64,000 bases of DNA from Mesostigma viride (taxonomy: Eukaryota; Streptophyta; Mesostigmatophyceae; Mesostigmatales; Mesostigmataceae), in assembly GCA_009746045.1 (NCBI GenBank), contig RPFO01000167.1, positions 1,239,574-1,303,573 on the forward strand, in the 5' to 3' direction. Position 1 is the first letter of the stretch; the number at the start of each line of letters is the position of its first letter. The translations under genes and the position numbers were made by a program. Positions 1-10,723 of the stretch are shown here, one piece after another. The notes under the pieces were generated by a model. It made no database searches. It was not told where the DNA came from and worked only from the letters and a program-made list of their open reading frames with translations.

Positions 1-576
1 GTGCATCTGAACGAACTGCAGCAGCCAGGCTGGGGGCATGCCTGCCCACCTACCATGTCTTCTGCCCAGTCAGCCCCTTTCCGTCCACTTGGTCGCTGCG
101 ATACTTTAATATCACGCGAGATTTTTACGATGACGGGATGACATCGTCCTCTGTAGCCTCCAAAGGAACTAACGTACCCTAATACTAGGCTACTAGGCTA
201 CTGGGCAGTATGTGGCGAATGAGGGAGCGCATGCGGTACTTTCCCCCCGTTGCACTCTCCTCCTCCCCCCGCCAGCCGCCGTCAGGCATAAAGCACGATG
301 TCCATCCAAGCTACCTGGCTAGGGCAAAGAAAAGAGCTAAAAATCTAAAACAAGGCTTTAGAAATAAAAAACGATGAAACCCCGCAGTGGCACCTCTTGT
401 GGAGAGCTCGTACAAGTATCAGGTATACCAACAGCCATCGGAATCACGTGACCTCTCCATACGAGAGTGCTGGGACTTGTCCAGGTCTGGGTAAAACAAG
501 GCTGGTCGTGCAATACTTGTCTGATTACCTTACAGTGCTTTGTTTGAACAATACTTTGTTTGGTTACAATCCTTTG
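1..576. other. no gene recognised
   Basis: I see no convincing exon, RNA gene or mobile element here. The short open frames lack natural composition and splice context. It may be the 3' flank or a late intron of the large minus-strand gene. Confidence 0.4.
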
Positions 577-945
577 TTTGTTTATACGGCTGCCTGATGA
601 AACATGCTGCCGCCTGACAACATGCATTGCTGCCGAATGGCTTACCTTACATGGCTGCCTGAATGATATATGTTGCTGCCTGATGGCCTATGTGGTGGCC
701 TGATTATTTTGTGTTACTTTATTATACGTTACTGCCCGATGGTGTAAGTTGCTGGCTGATGATACGTGCGGCTGCCTGACGGTGTATGTGGCGGCCTAGT
801 GGCATGTGCGGCTGCCTGAGGGTATAAAGTTGCTGCCTGATGATATGAGCTGCTGCCCGACGGCATACATCGCAGCCTGATGACACACGCGTCCGCCCGA
901 TTATACATGTTGCTGCCTGAGGGCATATGTTGCTGCAAATGATAT
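577..945 (+). repeat. imperfect GCTGCCTGA repeats
   Basis: The motif GCTGCCTGA followed by variable A/T/G-rich filler recurs about every 25-30 bases, some ten times, with substitutions and length changes. It is an old, diverged minisatellite. It lies just downstream, in minus-strand terms, of the last exon I can support. Confidence 0.7.
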
Positions 946-974
946 ACTACTATGCAGCTGCCTTGCACACCCAC

Positions 975-1039
975 CCCTGGAAATCGTCCAGCTCGGGGTA
1001 CGTGGTCACATCGGGTTCCGCTTTGGCAGACTCGCGGGC
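975..1039 (-). CDS. possible late exon of the large gene
   Basis: The reading ARESAKAEPDV... ending LDDFQG is natural, acidic and free of stops. It begins after TTTCAG and ends before GTGGGT. The phase at its start is 0, compatible with the phase-0 end of the exon at 2218. It would add a hydrophilic stretch to the cytoplasmic tail. No stop codon of the gene was identified. Confidence 0.42.
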
Positions 1040-2217
1040 CTGAAAGGCCCAACCAGATCGCAAGTCATCAGCGTGCGGGGTAGACAGTGAACGCAAGCGA
1101 ATAGCAGAAGGCAGTCACGAAAGCGTGCTACCCAAGTGGTCATTAGAGCATGCAAACCCACCGTCAGAACATCCATGGGCGGAGCCTAACGGCGGGGTAC
1201 CCCAGAGAACATCTTTAAACTCTTGTGGCTGAATGTGGGGAGCAACATGAGGTGGTTCCCCCTTCCCAGCTCCATCCCCTTGCCATCATACACACATGCG
1301 CACACATACACATGCACGCATACACACCGTCGCATGGTCACGCACTCCCTTGTTCTCACAGACACAAAGACAGACAGGCTAATCTGCAAAGCCCAGTGAA
1401 TCCGACTTGGGGCGCTGTAAGTGACAATGTCTGGAGTCCCCTAAGCTTGATACCGTTACTGGCCCCTCACCATGGGCTATATACCGGAAGACCATTTTGT
1501 TGTCAACGAACCAAGGGTCTACTCATGGCAACAAACATCGCAACGCGGCCACTCATGCCTGCAGTTTCAAGAAACCTGTCTCTTGTAATGTTTCAATGCA
1601 GATAGGTGACAAAGGCCGCCATCTAGGCCCCTCTCCATGTCTACTAGGTGCGAGGGTCCAGCATACGAGCGACCCGCCGCTTGTTGCAGATAGATGACAA
1701 ACATAGGGCCGCCGTCTGGGATCCCCTTGGCCATTCTCCTCGTCTTTCTATCATGCTTTGCTTTCGCGAAACCATGGGCATGGGTTGGGTCACTATGGTC
1801 ACAACATACCACGTGAGACTAGACTTCTGGCAAAGGGGTTTTGCATGCGCCAGAGCTCTCCAGTCGAAAGCTTAGTCAATGGGGGCATCCCGTCGGTGGA
1901 AAAAAGGAGTCCCATGCTCCGTGACCAGATAAAGGTCAAGAGCTAAACGAAAACAACGTGGACGTTCTAAGCATACCACGCTTGCCCACGGAAACAACAA
2001 GTTTGATATTGATGACACTACTGCATCTTGAACATGCGCTAGAGATGCTTAGGCCTCCTGATCCACAAATACCAGATCATAGACGAGCAACATCATTTAA
2101 GGGGTTGTGAGCTACGCTGCACCCATATATTGTATCGAAGCATACAACCTTTATGCAGGCAGCATGCAACTCAAAATTCAAACCATACTGTCCATAAAAC
2201 GAGCTTGGGTCCCCCAC
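1040..2217 (-). other. presumed intron, nothing else recognised
   Basis: No exon or element could be supported in this stretch. It includes a short CA-rich tract near 1290-1345. If the flanking exons belong together this is one intron of about 1.2 kb. Confidence 0.35.
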
Positions 2218-2442
2218 CTCCTCAGCCGCCGCAGATATGTGCTCCAGATCGCACAGCAGTGGCGTCGCCAAGCAGTCAAGCGCGACGGTGCCGTTTCCAT
2301 CCGTGGCGCTGCCATTGTGGGGGGCGTTCGCCCCCACATCTGCCAGCAGCGCTCGTAGGCGCAACGAGGTGCGCCGTGTGGTGGGCGGTGATGCCGGCGG
2401 CGCTGTTGCGTCGGCTGACTCTGTCTTGCTCTGGTCGTTGTA
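2218..2442 (-). CDS. hydrophilic exon, probable cytoplasmic tail
   Basis: This is 75 codons, phase 0 at both ends, with acceptor CAAAAG and donor GAG|GTGGGG. The peptide begins YNDQSKTESAD, is rich in Ala, Thr, Ser and Pro, then turns acidic (DLEHISAAAEE). It has no hydrophobic segment and no domain I recognise. It lies downstream of the transmembrane exon, so I place it in the cytoplasmic tail. Confidence 0.55.
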
Positions 2443-2454
2443 CTTTTGGAAGAA

Positions 2455-2667
2455 GGGGAAGGGGAAGACAAAGGAGAGCCACTTCATGCTGCGGATGGCA
2501 GCAGAAAGGATGGGTGGAAAGGGGCGAAACCTGAAACAACTTGTTAAAGGAGGGAAGGGGATGGGGAAGACAAAGGAGAGCCACTTCATGCTGCGGATGG
2601 CAGCAGAAAGGATGGGTGAAAAGGGGCGAAACCAGAAACAACTTGTTAAAGGAGGGAAGGGGTGGGG
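2455..2667 (-). repeat. two-copy 102-bp tandem duplication at an acceptor
   Basis: Two near-identical copies with a 102-base period lie directly upstream, in minus-strand terms, of the acceptor for the exon at 2442. Each copy carries its own pyrimidine tract and a CCGCAG acceptor-like site, so the duplication multiplies candidate 3' splice sites. Confidence 0.75.
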
Positions 2668-2814
2668 AAGATGCGAAAGGATGCCATTGCTCTGCCACCC
2701 AAAGCAACCGCGTTGCTAGACAGACCGCAACAGTAGCTAGATCGACTGCATCCTCGGCAAACAACACCTTTTGAAATGCCATAGTGGGATTAATGACCAC
2801 TGTACATTAGCAAC

Positions 2815-2886
2815 CTTGTCGCGCACCCACCTGTTGGTGGACTCGTACACGATGGGGTCGGCCGGGATGTCAACGCCGTTCATCAT
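2815..2886 (-). CDS. short exon of the large gene
   Basis: The acceptor is CGACAG and the reading is MMNGVDIPADPIVYESTN then RWVRDK, 24 codons and phase 0 if the donor is AAG|GTTGCT. A stronger donor, AACAG|GTGGGT at 2831, would end the exon after 56 bases but would break the phase with the next exon. No family is recognised. Confidence 0.5.
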
Positions 2887-3574
2887 CTGTCGAGCACCGA
2901 CAATCACAGAAGAGGCGCGGTGGCCGTATTGGGGGGGGCGGGGGGCAATGTGAGAGACGAGGCATGTGTGGGCGCAGATGGACCAAACAAGCAAAGTAAG
3001 AAAAGGGGCGGCGGCATGGTTGGAACAGGGGAAAAAGAAGGGGAAATTTTCTTTTAGGGGCCGACTGACCAAACAAGCATCAAGGACGTGAGCAGAACTT
3101 TCAACCCGCCATGTTAAGGAGGTCCCCTGCACACATTCAAGACTTAGGAGGAAGCTACATTGATGGAGGCAGACTCAGACATTGGCAAGCTGAATGGCCC
3201 ACCCAGGTGGCATGTCATCAAGTGGGGGCCATGAGCTCCGTCAACGGCGTCCATGGATTTTCCGCTCGCACGCCAACTCCCCATTTGCAAGTTTGCTACT
3301 GCGGGGCAACGGAGTCTATTCCAAAGGACGTTTTTCCAAGGCGCTGGCCTGCCGGAGATTGCTACTGAAGAGTAGATTGCTACGAGTTGACTGCGACCAG
3401 ACATTGTGCACTCGTGAGTGGCTACAATAATGTGAATAACAGCGTGCTGCTATAGTAACGTTGACATGGAGCCTATTTTGCCCGCAGGCATGCAAGTCAT
3501 AGCCCCAAACCCATGCACACCCTGCCCGTACAATTCCATCACGGCACGCTGGCACCAACCACACACCAGCAACC

Positions 3575-3940
3575 ACCCCAAGCCAACCCGAGCCAACCCA
3601 GGCCAACCCAAGCCAACCCAAGCCAACCCAAGCCAACCCAAGCCAACCCAAGCCAACCCAAGCCAACCCAAGCCAACCCAAGCCAACCCAAGCCAACCCA
3701 AGCCAACCCAAGCCAACCCAAGCCAACCCAAGCCAACCCAAGCCAACCCAAGCCAACCCAAGCCAACCCAAGCCAACCCAAGCCAACCAAAACCAACCAA
3801 AACCAACCCAAGCCAACCCAAGCCAACCCAAGCCAACCCAAGCCAACCCAAGCCAACCCAAGCCAACCCAAGCCAATCCAAGCCAACCCAAGCCAACCAA
3901 AACCAACCAAAACCAACCCAAGCCAACCCAACCAACCCAC
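3575..3940 (+). repeat. AGCCAACCCA decamer array
   Basis: About 36 tandem copies of the 10-base unit AGCCAACCCA occur, with a few AACCAACCAA variants. All three frames stay open on one or both strands because the unit has no stop codon, so the long Pro/Asn- and Trp/Leu-rich open frames here are artefacts of the repeat. Confidence 0.97.
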
Positions 3941-3998
3941 ACCACCAAAGCCAAAGAAAAAAACAAGACGAAAAAAGACTGAAAAGAAAAGTAGAAAC

Positions 3999-4240
3999 AA
4001 ATTTCACCTGGGTTAGCTGGACGTGGCCCAGCATTCTCACAGAAGCTATTTGACTGTTATTGCAACTGTACAGTTGCCCATGGTGACATAACGAAATGGC
4101 CCTCACCTGGATCATCTGGACGTGGCACACCATTCTTACATTCATAAACTATTTAACTGTTAGAGTAGTTAAGTTGCCAATAGTACCGTAATGAAGTCAC
4201 CCTCACCTGGATCAGCTGGATGTGGCCCAGCATGGTCTGC
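3999..4240 (-). repeat. three tandem copies of a micro-exon with splice sites
   Basis: Three diverged copies with a period near 100 bases each contain, on the minus strand, an AG, a roughly 28-base segment reading MLGHIQLIQ, MVCHVQMIQ or MLGHVQLTQ, and a donor CAG|GTGAGG or CAG|GTGAAA. The rightmost copy (about 4207-4236) follows GTCGCAG and looks like the functional exon. The copies preserve reading and splice signals better than the spacer, which suggests alternative or mutually exclusive micro-exons. Confidence 0.6.
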
Positions 4241-4377
4241 GACATGGCTCCACGCGAGGCCACCACAAGGACACCAAGGACAAAAGGTGGGTTCGGGATC
4301 CCATTCGGTCCATGGTGCAGGCAATGTAGGAAAATGTGAGGGAAAATGGTGGCACAGCTTCGCCATACGACATTCAC

Positions 4378-4447
4378 AGTTGCAGCACAGCGCATCGGGG
4401 ATGACAGCCAATAGGCAGCCCCAAATGATAAGCTCCACCGGCCCACT
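4378..4447 (-). CDS. hydrophobic exon, second membrane segment
   Basis: The acceptor is TTGGGCAG and the reading starts SGPVELIIWGCLLAVIPDAL before a Cys-rich end. The start phase is 0, matching the end of the transmembrane exon at 4831. The proposed donor is ACT|GTGAAT. The strongly hydrophobic core of about 14 residues could be a membrane or re-entrant segment. The following junction is not resolved. Confidence 0.5.
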
Positions 4448-4528
4448 CTGCCCAAGGTATCCTTGTTGAGGAATATTTTCCGGTCAGCCCTTTGCTCCAC
4501 TTTTTAGACATGCCCTCTTCATGCTATG

Positions 4529-4660
4529 TCTCGAGAGGGCTAGCAGATGTGGCCCTGTCCTGCCTCGAGAGGGCTAGCAGATGTGGCTCTGTCCTGCCTC
4601 GAGAGGGCTAGCAGATGTGGCCCTGTCCTGCCTTGAAAGCGCTGGCAGATGTCGCCGTGG
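4529..4660 (+). repeat. 34-bp repeat, four copies
   Basis: The unit contains CTCGAGAGGGCTAGCAGATG and repeats at 4531, 4565 and 4599, with a more diverged copy at 4633. It lies in the presumed intron between the exons ending at 4447 and starting at 4831. Confidence 0.85.
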
Positions 4661-4830
4661 GCACGAGAAAGTGTGAACGCCTCGCGAAATGCAACGGATG
4701 CCCAACATTCATCAGGACAAAACCTATCCTGGCAAATCCTTTCGATTTTCACTGCACCAGAGTCGTCCACCTTGATTATTGGAAGACCCGAGGAACGGTA
4801 CCTGCGCACAGTGGCCAGCCCTGGACGTAC

Positions 4831-4967
4831 CGCAAGACCACCGATGCCTCCCGCTCCTGCAGAACCTGCGGATGACGCGACGCCCCCCGCCACGCCGGCG
4901 GCCACACCCGCTGCGATCGCTGTGGTGGCGATGGCAGCAGCCGTCCCGACCTCCTCGTTGGGTATGT
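4831..4967 (-). CDS. transmembrane exon
   Basis: After the acceptor CTCCCACAG the peptide reads HIPNEEVGT, where the first residue is completed from the previous exon. A long small-residue hydrophobic stretch of Ala, Gly, Val and Ile follows (about 35 residues from GTAAAIATT to GGIGGLA). This is a plausible membrane helix, or two close ones. The donor GCG|GTACGT leaves phase 0. Gly/Ala-rich membrane segments after Ig-like domains are seen in large volvocine surface proteins, but I do not assign a named family. Confidence 0.7.
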
Positions 4968-5474
4968 CTGTGGGAGGAGGAGAGGAAAGAAAGAGGACAG
5001 CGGCCCAGTTGGTGTGGTCCCATTGGGTTATGTGGACCAAGCGAAACAAACTTGATACAAAGCAAGCCTATTGAGGGCAACTTAACTACCGGATGTTGCG
5101 ACCCTTGGAAAACAAGGTGAGGGCCTGGTGCTGCTTCCCCTCTCCCTTCTTCTTAACAGTGGACCACTTTGGTTCCTTTGCACTGACAGCGGCTACACCT
5201 GTCACAGTGCATTTCCAAGCAAGTGCCGGCTAATTCTCTGTCTGTATCCTGTTAGGTATCCCAGACATCACGTTACTCCACAAAACCATAAGACTGGCAT
5301 GTCGGCATGCCAAGTTGATGTCGTCACGCAGACAGACGAGCATGGCAGATGCAAGAAACATACAGCAGCCATCATAACCAAGAAATATAACAAAAAATTC
5401 CAGCGTCGTGTCTTGCAGGAGATGGACCCCACGACAGCAGCCACCCTCCCTCAAGCAAGGGGAAGCAGGCTCAC

Positions 5475-5597
5475 GCATCACCAGGAAGAAAAAGTTCGAA
5501 GCCAGCATAAGAGGGAGCGGCACCTTGTTCAGCAGAGGGGTCGCCAGGGTGACATCACAGGGAGGCACGCCCTTGTCCGGCACGGTGCCCATCTGAC
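5475..5597 (-). CDS. exon between Ig-like domain and membrane segment
   Basis: It starts after TTGTGTAG and completes a Cys codon from the previous exon. It reads QMGTVPDKGVPPCDVTLATP and ends near ASNFFFLVM at donor C|GTGAGC in phase 1, as the next exon requires. It forms the juxtamembrane extracellular stretch. A second donor, CTG|GTGATG at 5482, would break the phase. Confidence 0.65.
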
Positions 5598-5818
5598 CTA
5601 CACAATGCCTTGCCATCTAGCCCACCAATTTGTCAACAATGTGTACCTGCGTATCTTTTTGAGTGCAGCTTCCGTGAGAGTCGTCTCATCATGCCTAATG
5701 CCAGTCGAGCCGCGATTACACGATGGGCAAGGCAGGTAACTCACAGTGCTGCCCTCACCCACCAGACCGACCTCAGTTTACTGTCAACGCGAGCCGAATA
5801 ACGAGAAACCAAACTCAC

Positions 5819-5970
5819 AGTGCTGCACTTGCACGCCGCCCACTTCGGCGTTGCGGTTGCTGGCAGCATCCATTGCCGCGCCCTCGTGGATGATGAAGAA
5901 GACAAAGTCGTCACCCGAGGGGGTCACGTAGACCTCGTAGTAGCCCCAGGCCTCCCCGCTGGCGTTAAAG
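5819..5970 (-). CDS. C-terminal half of an Ig-like domain
   Basis: Following AAACAG the peptide reads FNASGEAWGYYEVYVTPSGD, then an FFII core and DAASNRNAE. The pattern of Tyr-x-Val-x-Val-x-Pro, a hydrophobic strand, and an aspartate followed by Ala-x-N-x-N fits the end of bacterial Ig-like domains of the Big_12 type. The donor ACT|GTGAGT is strong. A 15-base copy of this donor region recurs 74 bases into the intron at 5738-5752. Confidence 0.75.
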
Positions 5971-6611
5971 CTGTTTGGGATTGCACAAAAAACCAATACA
6001 AAGTATGCACGTTGAGTGAAGCTGTGGACCAGAAAGTAGAGAGCCCAAGAGGAAGTGAGAGAGCGAGTAAGGCTCTGATGTTCTGGGCTCAACGGGCCAG
6101 GCAGATCTAAATCCACAATGGTCTCTTAGAGAAAAAGTCCTTCCAAACTTGTTGCAAACACATCATTTGCCCGGATCACTAAACACTGATCTGTACCGGC
6201 ATTGCACATGTACAGACACCAGGACTGTGTACCCTGCCGAGTTGTAAGCTATTCTGGGACGAAGCAACAACAACGAGCAGCCACCTGAGCTTGGCTCGGT
6301 TAAGCATGCAATGCAGCATGATTAGCCAAGGTGGGTGATTGATGAATGGGGCTTTTCTGAATGCGTTGAAATTGCTTCCCGAAGAATCTCTCTCTGATGA
6401 TGTGACCCCATGCCTGCTGCGGTATGAATAGACCCCTACGCAACCTGGCTGTGCATTTATATAAAATATCCAACACGCTTCAATGGTAAGCGCATGGAGG
6501 GGCTGACCTCCGTAGTAGCAGTACTATGTCTATACCAAGCAACCAGGTTGTAGTTAAACATAAACCCCGCAAAGATTCACAGTTGCATGTCAAACATAAG
6601 AAGAGGCGGAC

Positions 6612-6756
6612 CTCAGGACGTCTCCATTTATAACTTCCACGCCAGCATCGCTGAAGTTGTACACGCGCTCACTCCACTGCACGGTGAAGGTGAGCAGAGG
6701 GTCGCTGGTGATATGCGGGTGGAGGGGGATGACTGTGGCGACAGGGGGTGTGCCGT
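6612..6756 (-). CDS. N-terminal half of an Ig-like domain
   Basis: After TCTCAG the peptide reads GTPPVATVIPL, then LLTFTVQWSERVYNFSDAGV and EVINGDVL. The PP near the start, the TFTVQWSE strand and the VYNF motif match the first half of Big_12-type Ig-like domains. The domain continues in phase (2 bases left over) into the exon at 5970. Splitting one beta-sandwich over two exons supports the splice model, since neither exon alone makes a domain. Confidence 0.75.
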
Positions 6757-7316
6757 CTGAGACCATTCCACGGCAAAAGAAGGGAAGAAGGGAAACAGGG
6801 AGGCAAGGATTAGCATCCTGTAGAATGGATAAGGGCAGGCTGCAAAGCAGAAAGATCCCTTTAAAAATATCTAGAGATGTACCGGGGAACAGCATTTCAC
6901 ATTGACATCGACATCTGAGACAAAGCGCAATACCCAAGGGGGAAAATGAATCAAAAGAGCTGAGCTGAAAGCATCGAAGCTGAAAGCATCGGAGCTGAAA
7001 GCATCGAAGCAAGGGTGCGCGTCACTTTATGCTCAAGGACACCATCAAGGCCCAAACCGACGGTTCCTGCGCTCCGTGCACAGGAGAATCAGGTGCAACC
7101 AATTGTAAGCTAAACAAAGACTCACGACCCCCAAAACTGATCGCAATTGCGCCCGAAACAAGACAAGGATGTGTGAAGCATGGTTCAAGCAGTTATGACA
7201 TTGCCCTGTATGTTACAGCGTATGCGCCAGGGGGATGCCATGCTACCCCAGCACACTGGCCATGAGGGTGAGCAACCCTAATGGCTGCTAACAAGTTTAG
7301 GGTGAAGACGTTTCAC

Positions 7317-7445
7317 ATGGCAGAATCCCCGCAGATCCAGCATCCGCCTCGCAGGTCGTAGGGTCATAAACCTTAAGCTTCTGAAGGAGCAACCCCATGT
7401 GGGTGATCGCGAGGCACCCACCACCACCAGCAAGCAAGACAGGTG
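7317..7445 (-). CDS. exon upstream of the Ig-like domain
   Basis: The acceptor is CTGCGCAG. With two leading bases the reading is PVLLAGGGGCLAITHMGLLL followed by KVYDPTTCEADAGSAG, which fits the phase-1 end of the preceding exon and leaves phase 1 at CCAT|GTGAAA. The donor is moderate. Beta-strand-like hydrophobic alternation and cysteines suggest an extracellular module, not assigned to a family. Confidence 0.55.
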
Positions 7446-7970
7446 CTGCGCAGCTTGAAACAGTTTGTAGGGAGCTGGTTTCAACACAACCCATTGATGG
7501 CACTCACTAGGTGCCTCCCAATGGACCCAGAAACATCGATCGGCTGGCAAGAAAATCTCCCTGTGTGCAGGCAGCCATCCGCGCACATCCTGCACTATGC
7601 ACTGGGCATGAAGAGGTTGTCTCACTTGACCCAAGTGGGAATGAATTCAATCCCAGCGGTTTGTGGCCACCAGGGCGGACGTATCGAAACGAGGGCCGGC
7701 GGCACGAGGGCACGCTGGGGACAAGCGACCTTACCTGACTTCAAGGGGTACCTGACTTCAAGGGGTCACGGGCCTGCTTGCGAGACCAACATATCAACTG
7801 GCGATGGACCGTAATGACAGCAACCAACGATTGTAGTGACAGTGACATCGGCTAGGTTCGTAGACAGCCATCTCCAGAGCTCCCACGGTCGAGAGCCACC
7901 AAGGGCGCATATTTTAGTCTACCACCTCGAGCTCTCGCGGCTATCACGCGCAGGCAGGCCCGTGGCATAC

Positions 7971-8115
7971 CGTAAAGCATGCCTGAGATGCTTGACTCCA
8001 CATTCCCGCGCCCCTGGGAGTCCCTGCAGTAGCCGGCCTTGAACTGCAGCCAGATCAGCCCATCCCGGCGGGGCGCCACCTGTGCCACCGATACAAGCAG
8101 CACAGTCTTGCAGCG
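7971..8115 (-). CDS. extracellular exon
   Basis: After CATGTAG the frame reads RCKTVLLVSVAQVAPRRDGL and then IWLQFKAGYC, ending TTTACG|GTATGC in phase 1. The phase-0 start joins directly to the exon ending at 8841. Two strand-like segments separated by a charged turn suggest continuation of the beta-rich module begun upstream. The open stretch at about 8150-8305 is not needed for the model. Confidence 0.6.
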
Positions 8116-8536
8116 CTACATGAGATGTGAAGCTACAGCACAGTGCACACCATGCACTTGCAGCCGCATCCAGCGGGAAGGTATGGTGCCTCCAGGTCCC
8201 CTCTGGATCCAGCTGCACCTCCATGTCGATAAGTGACCGTGACATGGGGGTTCCGTACGCACTGCACTTGCCCAGCACAGTAGGGGGAATCCCAACAAGC
8301 TTGTACCATACAAAACCGCGGCACACACAAGGCCAGGGGTGCTAGAAAACGCACAGAAACATGCATGCCTTACGCACTTAGAGCCCCTTGATGGGGTTGG
8401 CGATTGGCAGACCTGAGGGGGTCCCTGGCGCGCCTGACATGCGCCGCTTCCTAGGCAATAAACTAACAAGCAGTTCCGGACACAGGTGTGGCTGTCCTAA
8501 GGTTGACTAGCATGCCCAATTGCACCATCAATCTAA

Positions 8537-8672
8537 AGTAGCACTATCAATATAGTAGCACTATCGATATAGTAGCACTATCAATATAGTAGCACTATCG
8601 ATATAGTAGCACTATCAATCTAGTAGCACTATCAATGTAGTAGCACTATCAATCTAGTAGCACTATCAATCC
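8537..8672 (+). repeat. 17-bp repeat, about eight copies
   Basis: The unit AGTAGCACTATCAATAT recurs with a 17-base period and a few substitutions (ATCGAT, ATCTAG). It is an intronic minisatellite between the exons at 8115 and 8841. Confidence 0.9.
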
Positions 8673-8840
8673 AAGCAGTAGCATATGTCTTGTTAGCAGA
8701 TCCTGAACCGCGTGCATTGATATAACTCATAGGGAAATGAAGGCAAGGATTGACCTTCATATCGAGCCAAACAGAGGCGCCACCACCTGTCGAGAATCCA
8801 TTTCTTTTAAAGAAGTCATGGAGAGATAGGTCAAGCTTAC

Positions 8841-9133
8841 CTCGAAACTAAGCTCGTAATACGGCATCAAGCTGCCGCTGTGATTGCTGCTATCAGACGC
8901 AGCGCCGCCGACCACACGCCCCCGGTCCGACCACACCACCGCCTGCACGTCCGCGGTCCCAAACGTGTCGACCGCATCCGGCGTGAGCGTGCAGTCCATG
9001 TCCGTGCGGAAGCGCACGTAGAAGCGCAGCGGCGACTTGACGCCGTACCAGACCTTGCGCGCGCGGTTCAGGCCGTCCGCGTCCACCAGCACCAGTTGGC
9101 GATAATCCGGCACAACGACGGGCTGGGCAAGAT
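8841..9133 (-). CDS. beta-rich extracellular exon
   Basis: The exon starts after GCTGCACAG and completes Asp from the preceding exon's final G, giving DLAQPVVVPDYRQLVLVDAD. It continues through a VKSPLRFYVRFRTDMDCTL strand pair and ends MPYYELSFE at GAG|GTAAGC. It is 97 whole codons after the first two bases. Alternating hydrophobic strands suggest a second beta-sandwich after the DUF11-like unit. No named family is recognised. Confidence 0.75.
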
Positions 9134-9165
9134 CTGTGCAGCCCCCAACAGACGCGACCAGCGCC

Positions 9166-9558
9166 ACATAAATAGAGGGAAGGGCAGGCGTGACCAGCGC
9201 CATATGAACAGAGGGAAGGGCAGGCGTGACCAGCGCCACATGAACAGAGGGAAGGGCAGGCGTGACCAGCGCCATATGAACAGAGGGAAGGGCAGGCGTG
9301 ACCAGCGCCACATGAACAGAGGGAAGGGCAGGCGTGACCAGCGCCACATGAACAGAGGGAAGGGCAGGCGTGACCAGCGCCACATGAACAGAGGGAAGGG
9401 CAGGCGTGATCAGCGCCACATGGACAGAGGGAAGGGCAGGCGTGACCAGCGCCACATGAACAGAGGGAAGGGCAGGCGTGATCAGCGCCACATGGACAGA
9501 GGGAAGGGCAGGCGTGACCAGCGCCACATGAACAGAGGGAAGGGCAGGCGCGAGCATA
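9166..9558 (-). repeat. 36-bp array, eleven copies
   Basis: A 36-base unit containing GGAAGGGCAGGCGTGACCAG repeats about eleven times with very few differences. It sits just inside the 3' end of the intron upstream of the exon at 9133. The period is divisible by three, which keeps long frames open on both strands; these frames are not genes. Confidence 0.97.
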
Positions 9559-9767
9559 GCGGCAACGATAGAGGTATAAGCCACCCATCCAGGACCAAAT
9601 GGAAATCCATTATGGTAAATTGGAAATAACTGCTATTTGGAAATGTCGACAATACTTGCATGAAACGCTGCAAGTAGGTACGACAACAATCAACCTGCCC
9701 GTTAAACGGGCGAAGAGACACAGGACGCCCTGGCCCAACCCATGCGCTCACGCTGTACTCAGCACAC

Positions 9768-10322
9768 ACCACGGAACACCACCAACAGCACACATACACC
9801 CTTCTTATTAGCACCTACCGTTGAACACCACCAACAGCACACATACACTCTTCTTATTAGCACCTACCGTTGAACACCACCAACAGCACACATACACTCT
9901 TCTTATTAGCACCTACCGTTGAACACCACCAACAGCACACACACACCCTTCTTATTAGCACCTACCGTTGAACACCACCAACAGCACACACACACTCTTC
10001 TTAGTAGCACCTACCGTTGAACACCACCAACAGCACACATACACTCTTCTTATTAGCACCTACCGTTGAACACCACCAACAGCACACATACACTCTTCTT
10101 ATTAGCACCTACCGTTGAACACCACCAACAGCACACATACACTCTTCTTATTAGCACCTACCGTTGAACACCACCAACAGCACACACACACTCTTCTTAG
10201 TAGCACCTACCGTTGAACACCACCAACAGCACACATACACCCTTCTTATTAGCACCTACCGTTGAACACCACCAACAGCACACATACACTCTTCTTATTA
10301 GCACCTACCGTTGAACACCACG
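9768..10322 (-). repeat. 49-bp array carrying the exon end and 5' splice site
   Basis: The GCACCTACC motif starts at 9811, 9860, 9909, 9958, 10007 and so on to 10301, a strict 49-base period. On the minus strand each unit contains the last bases of the exon at 10309 followed by its donor, AACG|GTAGGTGC, giving eleven tandem 5' splice sites. The copy at 10309 adjoins the true exon. Confidence 0.93.
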
Positions 10323-10723
10323 TAGTCAATGTCCTCCCCCTGGGACCCCTGGATGCTCTCATCGTAAGCGACGATCTGGGACTGTTGGGGGCGGGCGGCG
10401 GCACCCACTAGGAGCTGCGCCCCAGGGACCGCTGACTGCACCTCGATGTACACCAATGCCGTCCTGCCGGTGACCACGGTGCCCAAGTTGCAGGTCACCG
10501 TGCAGGTGTCATAGTCCAGATCACCGCACCTGCCCTGCGTGGGCTCAGCGCGCGAGAGTGTAAACATGGCGCAGCTGTCGCGGGGGGCTCTTGCCAGCAT
10601 CTGTCGCCGCCGCTTGCTTCCGTCACCACCGCCTGCCTTCTGAATGTCCACCGTCACCAGCACATCGCCCGAGTCCTCGATGTATTTTCCATCAATTGTC
10701 ACCCGCAGGTCCACGTTGTCTCC
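10309..10723 (-). CDS. DUF11/CARDB-like beta-sandwich exon
   Basis: The exon begins after CTGGCAG with GDNVDLRVTIDGKYIEDSGD and later reads CTVTCNLGTVVTGRTALVYI, then ends FN with one base left over at AACG|GTAGGT. The cysteine pair around the CNLGTVVTG turn and the final strand pattern resemble the end of DUF11/CARDB-type cell-surface repeats. The residues ALSITVKSESGDQ at the end of the previous exon would supply its first strand. The basic KRRRQ insert may be a processing or binding site. Its 138 codons and flawless frame make this one of the best-supported exons. Confidence 0.8.

Noticed and set aside
3316-4145. Trp/Leu/Gly-rich and Pro/Asn-rich open frames
   Set aside because: They come from the AGCCAACCCA decamer, which is open in all frames.
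5128-5739. Plus-strand 203-codon frame
   Set aside because: It is antisense to the supported exon at 5475-5597 and has no splice support or domain.
8150-8305. Extra exon reading VGIPPTVLG to DPEGTWRHHTF
   Set aside because: Natural-looking, but no donor gives the phase needed by the next exon, and the exons at 8841 and 8115 already join in phase.
8757-9629. Plus-strand frame of 249 codons and minus-strand frame extending upstream of 9133
   Set aside because: The part over 9166-9558 is the 36-bp array. Only the minus-strand portion 8841-9133 has natural composition and splice sites.
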